36,108 bases of DNA, taken from the IMG/VR virus record IMGVR_UViG_3300029258_001273, positions 1-36,108 of that record, one strand, 5' to 3'. A program made the position numbers and the translations under genes. The notes beneath the pieces are model-generated. The model saw nothing but the letters and a program-made list of their open reading frames with translations, was not told the origin of the DNA and ran no database searches. Shown here one piece after another: positions 1-5,491 of this stretch; position 1 is the first letter of the stretch; the number at the start of each line of letters is the position of its first letter. The DNA is from a virus.

Positions 1-771
1 ATCCTTATAATTCTCTTTACTTTGAATTTTAGCCCAATTCTTACTTTTAATATCAATCCTACCCCAATCTTTTAGGTAATCTTCGTATAAATCGTTTACA
101 TATCCTGAAATCAAAAACATGCCTTTAGATTTCAAAGCTAACTTCAATAATCTTATATGTAGGGCTTCGTCCATCTCAAATTCGTAAACATCTTTCTCAA
201 TGCGCTGGACACCAATATACGGCGGGTCACAATATGTAAATATGTACTCTGAGTCATATATGCTTAATATTTTCTCGAAGCTATAATTTTCGATGGACAC
301 ACCTTTCAACCTAGCTGCTAATATGAGTAGTAACTCTTTTGAATTTTCCCACACATTGGCTAGTTTAACAACAGGACTCTTGCCAACTTTCCATGACTTA
401 AAAGGAATTCCAGCCATGGACTGCCTTACACCAACAAACCAGCAAATAGCCTTATCTACATCATCCTTAAACTTACCCTCCAGGTACTTCTTTTTCTCCT
501 CGTTAAATACTTCTCTTGAGAATGGAACATACTGTAAACGGTCGTAAAATATAGCTCTTGTTTCTTCATCTCTTAGCACCTTAAAAAATGTCGTAATAAA
601 TGAGTTTAGGTCATTAATAACCTCAACATTACTTCTGTCTTTATTTAGCAGGAAGTTCGCAGCCCCGCAGAAAACTTCAACGTACGTTTTATGCGGTGGT
701 ATCATGGCTCTAAGTACTGGTACTAAATGAAATTTACCACCATAATATGGAAAAGACGTCAGCCTTTTCAT
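1..771 (-). CDS. Dam-type (D12 class) DNA N6-adenine methyltransferase, 3' end cut by window
   Basis: Transfers a methyl group from S-adenosylmethionine to adenine N6 in DNA, probably to protect phage DNA from restriction. The protein begins MKRLTSFPYYGGKFHLVPVL, with the FPYYGGK AdoMet-binding motif typical of the D12/Dam family at residues 7-13. A later YCDPPYIG segment is catalytic motif IV (DPPY), and a VFCGAANFLL segment fits the AdoMet-binding motif I region. The reading frame is open to the left edge, so about 257 codons are visible and the C-terminus is missing. The ATG at 771 has an ideal GGAGG four bases upstream. The gene was read directly because the edge removes its stop. A roughly 88-bp intergenic gap with a repeat and a hairpin separates it from the ParB-like gene upstream. 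Confidence 0.9.
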   Translation of the reverse strand, partial: MKRLTSFPYYGGKFHLVPVLRAMIPPHKTYVEVFCGAANFLLNKDRSNVEVINDLNSFITTFFKVLRDEETRAIFYDRLQYVPFSREVFNEEKKKYLEGKFKDDVDKAICWFVGVRQSMAGIPFKSWKVGKSPVVKLANVWENSKELLLILAARLKGVSIENYSFEKILSIYDSEYIFTYCDPPYIGVQRIEKDVYEFEMDEALHIRLLKLALKSKGMFLISGYVNDLYEDYLKDWGRIDIKSKNWAKIQSKENYKD

Positions 772-784
772 GAGTCCTCCTACA

Positions 785-820
785 ATTGTCGTCAAGGGGT
801 ATTTTGCAACCGGTAACGGT
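785..820 (-). repeat. Intergenic repeat, copy A of three
   Basis: Read on the minus strand this contains GTTACCGGTTGC, then AAAATACCCC, then TTGACGACA. Copies B (10265-10305) and C (30205-30245) carry the same sequence on the plus strand, A and B being identical over about 32 bases. The copy lies just upstream of the Dam ribosome binding site. The TTGACG element is too close to that start codon to be its -35 box. An operator or a partition (ParB) site is possible; this is inference from position and conservation. Confidence 0.85.
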
Positions 821-849
821 GTAGTAGTGTTTATTGGATACTACTACAC
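819..849. promoter_or_regulatory. Perfect 10-bp inverted repeat (hairpin or operator) next to repeat A
   Basis: GTGTAGTAGT (819-828) and ACTACTACAC (840-849) are perfect reverse complements separated by 11 bases. The element starts where repeat A ends and sits in the gap between the ParB-like gene and the Dam gene. It has no U-tract and is not GC-rich, so a rho-independent terminator is unlikely. A protein-binding palindrome or an mRNA-processing hairpin fits better. Confidence 0.6.
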
Positions 850-859
850 TATATATTAC

Positions 860-1654
860 CTACCCATCCCAATTTTCTAACAGAACCTCAAGCCCTTTCC
901 ATGACTCACTTCTGAGTATCTTATTAGCTTTTATAAACTTTGTATATATCGGGTAAATCTTGTCAATTACCTCCCTGGGCATAGAATCAAGTGAAAACAA
1001 CGTAACACACAGCTCTATGATGTCATTTTGGTTATTATAATCTCCGCCTACATCATCGTCAGAATCATCTAAATCGTCTCCGTCACTGTCGTCTTCGTCG
1101 TCATCTATCTCAAGATTGCCTGATGCAAGCCTCAGATACGAATCTAACTCTTCCTCAGTGTAAGGTAATACCAATAGGTCTATATCTTCAGATTTAAGAC
1201 CTGCTATCAAATCCGCTAGGTCATCTTGGTTAGGTCTACCCTTTGTCTCATTCAATACAATGCACAATTTTTTTGCCTCAGCATCTGATATAGAACCAAT
1301 ACTCCTAATTGGTATATGGTCTTTTTTAAGCTTTCGTCTATCTGAACCGTTGTCATTTGGGGGGTCCAAATAAATAGTCTCGCCAGCTTCAAATAACTCT
1401 TTCAGAGCTATGTATCTGTGCTCTCCATTTATTATCTCCCAGCTATTCTCAGAGCCTGGGTCTATCCTACACGTAATAGGCTCTACAAATCCAAAATACA
1501 GGATAGACTCCTTCTGTTTGTCGAATATAAAATTCGACTGTCTATTGTAATTAAAGCTATTACAACTAACCTTATCTATGGGCACGATAAGAGTCGTTAT
1601 ACCATCTTTTCCAGAATCCTTAGACTTCTTTTTCTTCTTCTCATTTTCTGGCAT
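860..1654 (-). CDS. ParB/Srx-domain protein with acidic C-terminal region
   Basis: 264 residues. After a lysine-rich N-terminus (residues 5-16) there is a ParB/sulfiredoxin-type domain: the VPIDKV start, a long helix, then WEIINGEHRYIALKEL with the signature GEHR (residues 77-80). A highly acidic stretch rich in Asp follows at about 180-207. The role is unknown: such phage proteins are annotated as ParB-like nucleases, partition proteins or regulators. The ATG at 1654 has GAGGTG upstream. Its start overlaps the end of the DpdA-like gene by 14 bases, so the two are co-transcribed. A second, more typical ParB lies at 26616-27683. No catalytic assignment is attempted. Confidence 0.75.
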   Translation of the reverse strand: MPENEKKKKKSKDSGKDGITTLIVPIDKVSCNSFNYNRQSNFIFDKQKESILYFGFVEPITCRIDPGSENSWEIINGEHRYIALKELFEAGETIYLDPPNDNGSDRRKLKKDHIPIRSIGSISDAEAKKLCIVLNETKGRPNQDDLADLIAGLKSEDIDLLVLPYTEEELDSYLRLASGNLEIDDDEDDSDGDDLDDSDDDVGGDYNNQNDIIELCVTLFSLDSMPREVIDKIYPIYTKFIKANKILRSESWKGLEVLLENWDG

Positions 1655-2597
1655 AGTTCACCTCGTCTAATGGGTCATATGGTTTATTAAAGTTACCTAG
1701 TCTTTTAAGTGTCTCACTTTCCCACCACTCAATCATGGACAACATCATAATTGCCATCTTACGCAAAGCATCAACTCTGGACTTACTTCTTCTAGAGAAT
1801 CGTGGGGCACTTCTATATATACGCATTAATTCTGGTATAGCTGCATCTACCTTTTCCTCAATGGACGGAGATACACTAAAGCGCCCTTTCCTAAAGTCAA
1901 AACCAAATGGATTCTCCAAGAAGTAATATCCCCACGTTAATCCAGAAGTCCATGTAGCTGAATCACATGTCCAGTTATGCGGTAAATGCGCCAACCAGTC
2001 TACAGTTGTACCAAGTAAATGAATATGGTGATTCTTAGTTATATTTTTGATTTTTCGAATAAACGTCAGTACATAGTTCTGATATTGCTTTTTCTTAGGC
2101 TTCTTTTCGTTTGATTTAATTGGTACTACAGCTTCTTTGAGAGAGAAAGCCACCCTTTTATACTTGGACATCATATCAAAAAAACCATCAAAGCCGTCCG
2201 TCATATGCCACACATATATTACCTGGTCAGCAACACCATATGATTTATAAAGACGGCGCAACTTCTCCAACGTTCCGTAATCTTGCTGCAAATACTGTGA
2301 ATCAACTTCGATAATTAACCCCTTAAAATCAAGCTTTTTTATTATATCCAAGTATTTTTGGGTATAAGCAACTAGAGCGTCATTGGACATAACACTGTCC
2401 TTGTGTACTAGACTGTACACACCACTGTCAATCATGACAAATTTATCTGGGAATAATTCAAGGGCATGTTTAATGGCTTTAATAGGACGTTTTTCAGTAA
2501 TGAATGGGTATATTGATACAAGGTATCTGTCGGCAAAATATAGAGATGCTAAAGATGGTGGGGAAAACCCCTCAGTAATCGATGGAAAATACAACAT
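1641..2597 (-). CDS. DpdA-like / tRNA-guanine transglycosylase-fold protein (7-deazaguanine insertion into DNA)
   Basis: 318 residues from the ATG at 2597, which has GGAAGG six bases upstream; a GTG at 2621 in the same frame lacks this. Features of the TGT/DpdA barrel family are visible: FVMIDSGVYS (Asp57-Ser-Gly), a DxGT-like strand pattern, HLLGTT at 193-198 and CDSATW at 211-216, similar to the HxxG and DSxxW motifs of phage and archaeal transglycosylases. DpdA exchanges guanine in DNA for a 7-deazaguanine base. The head-to-head QueC-like gene, which would supply the precursor preQ0, supports this reading. Family assignment is by eye and could be a more distant TGT relative. Confidence 0.62.
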   Translation of the reverse strand: MLYFPSITEGFSPPSLASLYFADRYLVSIYPFITEKRPIKAIKHALELFPDKFVMIDSGVYSLVHKDSVMSNDALVAYTQKYLDIIKKLDFKGLIIEVDSQYLQQDYGTLEKLRRLYKSYGVADQVIYVWHMTDGFDGFFDMMSKYKRVAFSLKEAVVPIKSNEKKPKKKQYQNYVLTFIRKIKNITKNHHIHLLGTTVDWLAHLPHNWTCDSATWTSGLTWGYYFLENPFGFDFRKGRFSVSPSIEEKVDAAIPELMRIYRSAPRFSRRSKSRVDALRKMAIMMLSMIEWWESETLKRLGNFNKPYDPLDEVNYARK

Positions 2598-2613
2598 ATA
2601 AATCCTTCCACAC

Positions 2614-2642
2614 TTGACCACACAAAGCTACAATGTTATAAT
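2614..2642 (+). promoter_or_regulatory. Sigma70-like promoter for the queC-like operon
   Basis: TTGACC (2614-2619), a 17-base spacer, then consensus TATAAT (2637-2642) upstream of the plus-strand pair of genes. It is interleaved with the minus-strand promoter for the DpdA-like gene. The two -10 boxes overlap inside the perfect 14-bp palindrome GTTATAATTATAAC (2635-2648). Confidence 0.75.
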
Positions 2643-2668
2643 TATAACACTGTATAAAACTTTGTCAA
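2641..2668 (-). promoter_or_regulatory. Sigma70-like promoter for the DpdA-like operon
   Basis: On the minus strand: perfect TTGACA (2668-2663), a 16-base spacer and perfect TATAAT (2646-2641). It would start transcription about 35-40 bases before the ATG at 2597. Because it overlaps the opposing promoter, only one polymerase can occupy the site at a time. Confidence 0.8.
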
Positions 2669-2679
2669 GAGGTGGTCAC

Positions 2680-3300
2680 ATGCCAAAATTCGTAACATTA
2701 TTGTCTGGTCTAGACAGCTTTGTAGCAACAAATCTATATCTCGAGAGCGATAGTATTGGTGGAATAGCCTTATACTTCGATACTGGACGTCCACAAGCAG
2801 AAATTAAGACCGTAAAGAGAATGGCTAAGGCTCTTACCCTAGAACTCGATATTGTAAAGTGCAAACCAGCGCTACTGGACAACAAAAATAACGAACCATT
2901 TTTCCCTTTTCGAAACGCTCTTTTTCTTACGTACGCCGCAAATATAGCCGTGGGTGACTACGACACAAATATATTAATCACTGGACTCGGTACAGATAGT
3001 TCGTACCCATTATCCGGATACCCAGATACCAGCATGAATTTCATAAGTAAGCTAACAACTGCTCTTAACGAAGGTATGGGGAAGGAACTTAGTATTAATA
3101 TAATAAACCCTGTATATGGCTGGAAAAGAGCCCAGATATTCAAATGGGTTAAAAAACACCATAAGAAATTTATCAAAGAGTCTACATCATGTTACGATGC
3201 TACGGACTCCACTCTAAAACAATTTGACTGGGGACTGGGTTGTGGAGCCTGTATCCACTGTGAAGCACGTCAGATAGATTGGGAGTTATCCAATGTTTGA
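2680..3300 (+). CDS. queC: QueC-like 7-cyano-7-deazaguanine (preQ0) synthase
   Basis: 206 residues. QueC converts 7-carboxy-7-deazaguanine to preQ0 using ATP and ammonia. Evidence: an N-terminal PP-loop ATPase motif FVTLLSGLDSFVAT; PFRNALFL, matching the QueC P(G/F)RN segment; and a C-terminal four-cysteine zinc site beginning SCYDATDS and ending GLGCGACIHCEAR. The start is ATG 2680 with AGAGGTGG upstream; an earlier in-frame ATG at 2614 lies inside the promoter. The PP-loop reads SGLDS instead of the usual SGGLDS, one glycine short. Divergent from the DpdA-like gene. QueD, QueE and FolE are not in the window and would come from the host or elsewhere in the phage. Confidence 0.85.
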   Translation: MPKFVTLLSGLDSFVATNLYLESDSIGGIALYFDTGRPQAEIKTVKRMAKALTLELDIVKCKPALLDNKNNEPFFPFRNALFLTYAANIAVGDYDTNILITGLGTDSSYPLSGYPDTSMNFISKLTTALNEGMGKELSINIINPVYGWKRAQIFKWVKKHHKKFIKESTSCYDATDSTLKQFDWGLGCGACIHCEARQIDWELSNV

Positions 3301-3769
3301 GAAACTAACATCAGTCAATAGGAAAAAAATTCGCGATGCTCTTATATTAAAAGACAGTAGAGTTCTAGAAATATTAAAACAGGTACAAATAAGTAAAACT
3401 TTTGAGAATGTCGTGCTAGTAGACATGGCTATAGACCTTGCAGATGAATTACACATTAAACCCGAGGAAGCTCTTGGAATAATTTTATCCCTCACAAATG
3501 TCATAAATAAGCGAACCATTGTATGCAAACCATCTCACTTTAGGGACATTCTAACTCTAATGCCGTATTACAACTATAGGCACAACAAGTACATGGTACG
3601 TACGGTTATTCATCATAAGCTTAAAGATAATATCGTTACTGACATGCATAAAATGGGCACCGACACACACCTAAGCAAAAAAGGTATCACAAAAGACTTA
3701 TCCAACAAAATAAGTGAAGAAAAGAGAATAGACAAACTACTTGCTATTGTGTTTGGCTTCAAAAAGTAA
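3293..3769 (+). CDS. Unknown 158-residue protein in the queC operon
   Basis: I do not recognise this protein. It starts with ATG inside the last codons of the QueC-like gene (8-base overlap), so it is translationally coupled and co-transcribed. It is basic and mostly helical in appearance, with no cysteine cluster, signal peptide or membrane segment. A middle section reads NKYMVRTVIHHKLKDN, and the C-terminus is lysine-rich. It ends one base before the 3' end of the tRNA gene on the opposite strand. Its position suggests an accessory role with the 7-deazaguanine pathway, but nothing in the sequence proves this. Confidence 0.7.
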   Translation: MFEKLTSVNRKKIRDALILKDSRVLEILKQVQISKTFENVVLVDMAIDLADELHIKPEEALGIILSLTNVINKRTIVCKPSHFRDILTLMPYYNYRHNKYMVRTVIHHKLKDNIVTDMHKMGTDTHLSKKGITKDLSNKISEEKRIDKLLAIVFGFKK

Positions 3770-3770
3770 G

Positions 3771-3845
3771 TGGGCGGTCTGGGTTTGCACCAGAGTCTCA
3801 ACGTTTATCAGACGTTGGGCTTTTCATCGACTAAGCTACCGCCCA
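3771..3845 (-). tRNA. tRNA-Ile (anticodon GAU)
   Basis: The minus strand folds as a cloverleaf: acceptor stem TGGGCGG/CCGCCCA (7 bp), D arm GCTT/AAGC, anticodon stem AACGT/ACGTT with loop CTGATAA (anticodon GAT, identical to the loop of E. coli tRNA-Ile1), a 5-base variable region, and T stem TCTGG/CCAGA with loop TGCAAAC. Oddities are G instead of T at position 55, a D loop without the usual GG, and one extra base between the D and anticodon arms. CCA is not encoded. Its 5' end overlaps the portal stop codon. It would decode AUC codons. Confidence 0.78.
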
Positions 3846-5491
3846 CTTTTACTACCACTATTATTAGGTAAAGCAGAACGTGGGTCAATGGGCGTAACTG
3901 GTCTATTGGATTCAATATGCAATTGTTTTACGTCCTCAAGATACGCTTGTATTTCATCTACAAAGCTATTGAATGGAATCGACTTTACTATAGCTTTGGC
4001 ATATTCCTGTTCCTGAGGTGTAACACCCTTCACTCGAGCCTTACGCATATTAGATATGTTAGGATATTGTTCTTTAGGCGGCACTGGGTATACAGGAGAT
4101 TTCAGCACAATCTTACTAATGTCATCTTCTTTCAACTTTAGTATATCCCTGAAAAGGTAATTCAGCATAGCATGGTTATCGATATATGGATTGTCAGCGT
4201 ACGCATAAAGAGTCTGGGCGTATTCAGAACGTTGTAACATCAGACTAATCCAATCAAGCTCAGCTAGCCCTGACGTATAACACATTTCTATATTAAAGTT
4301 AGAGCCATCTTCGTCAGTCTTGTACGTTTGGTCAGTATTACTCTTAGTCAAAAGAGTATAATGTATCATAAGCAATCGCTTGATACCCTTTTTTAACACT
4401 GACTGCATGTGAATAACCGCTCTCGCAAATCTAATTGACTGACTAGTTAATGTCGCTCTGGCGTTAATGTCACCTTCAAAGCCTAAAAACGCTTTTGGTA
4501 CTCTAACCTCAGAGAAAAATTTATTAATGTAGTAATCAAGGTCATATACCTCAAAGGCATTACTAGACCCAGGCAACTTATCTATTTTCGTATTAACGTT
4601 CTGGTTACCTATCGCGATAAATATATCTTCCAATGGAGTCATAGGCGCATGTCTATGCGTCATGGTGCCTACCGACGGATTAATATTCTGACTTCGACGA
4701 AAGTCCGAAGCGTACCGACGTAACTGTCTTCTTTGTTCAACTTCGTCAGCATCTCCTGTATCAATAACATGATACAATCTGTCAGGATGACGGATAAGAC
4801 GGTAAAGCAACACCGAGTCCTCAGATAGTATTATCTGCCGCAAAGAACGATATGAATTACTAAGGATTGCCGTACCATACGGAAAATTCTCTGGATGCAA
4901 TAAATTAGCAAAGTGGACATAATCCCACGGGTCTGATTGTTCTTTACCCTTTTCGAAACGAACACCAACCTGCTTAAAACCAGTTAGAACCTTCTGGTCA
5001 CTTTCCTCCCGACTTACTGTCCCTGGATTTTTTATAATGTATCCGTACTCTATGCCTTTCTCGCCACTATAAAACAACCTGTAAAACAAATCACCGTACT
5101 TGCATATAACACGCATTAACGGCTGAGGATTACTGGATATGCCAAGTTTATTAAGCAGTGCATTTCCTTCCTTTTCAATAGCTTTGTTCTCACTCTTAAT
5201 TATTATGGGAACTTGAGGCTTAGACTCGCGAATTGGCTGGGTTGTTTCTTCAGTATATAAATCTAATACAGACGCGGCAATACCCTCATCCAGGTCGTCC
5301 AACAAAGCATACCTGTCAGTTCTACTGCGCGGCATTCGAAGTATCATCTGGAGAATGTCACCTCTTAGCCTACCATAGGCATAGTCATCACCGTCAGACT
5401 CAGCAACTGGTCGCTCTTCCTTAGGTCTAGTAACATGGGAGTCAATTCCAAATAATGCGGCTAGCCTAGCCTTTTTTGTTGTCATCGGCAT
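3836..5491 (-). CDS. Portal protein (T4 gp20-like)
   Basis: 551 residues. Forms the dodecameric ring at the capsid vertex through which the terminase pumps DNA and to which the tail joins. The segment from VHFANLLHPENFPYGTAIL through RQIILSEDSVLLYRLIRHP and LYHVIDTG matches the core of gp20-type portals, followed by the FFSEVRVPKAFLGF region. It begins 26 bases inside the end of TerL, a normal terminase-portal order. The ATG at 5491 has GAGGGG seven bases upstream; a second ATG two codons later is possible. The final codons run into the 5' end of tRNA-Ile. The length is typical of the family. Confidence 0.9.
   Translation of the reverse strand: MPMTTKKARLAALFGIDSHVTRPKEERPVAESDGDDYAYGRLRGDILQMILRMPRSRTDRYALLDDLDEGIAASVLDLYTEETTQPIRESKPQVPIIIKSENKAIEKEGNALLNKLGISSNPQPLMRVICKYGDLFYRLFYSGEKGIEYGYIIKNPGTVSREESDQKVLTGFKQVGVRFEKGKEQSDPWDYVHFANLLHPENFPYGTAILSNSYRSLRQIILSEDSVLLYRLIRHPDRLYHVIDTGDADEVEQRRQLRRYASDFRRSQNINPSVGTMTHRHAPMTPLEDIFIAIGNQNVNTKIDKLPGSSNAFEVYDLDYYINKFFSEVRVPKAFLGFEGDINARATLTSQSIRFARAVIHMQSVLKKGIKRLLMIHYTLLTKSNTDQTYKTDEDGSNFNIEMCYTSGLAELDWISLMLQRSEYAQTLYAYADNPYIDNHAMLNYLFRDILKLKEDDISKIVLKSPVYPVPPKEQYPNISNMRKARVKGVTPQEQEYAKAIVKSIPFNSFVDEIQAYLEDVKQLHIESNRPVTPIDPRSALPNNSGSKSGR

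Noticed and set aside
3771-3845. tRNA on the plus strand at the same place (anticodon ATC)
   Set aside because: The plus-strand fold lacks proper positions 8-9 and a 7-base T loop, whereas the minus strand fits all arms and has the tRNA-Ile loop CTGATAA.
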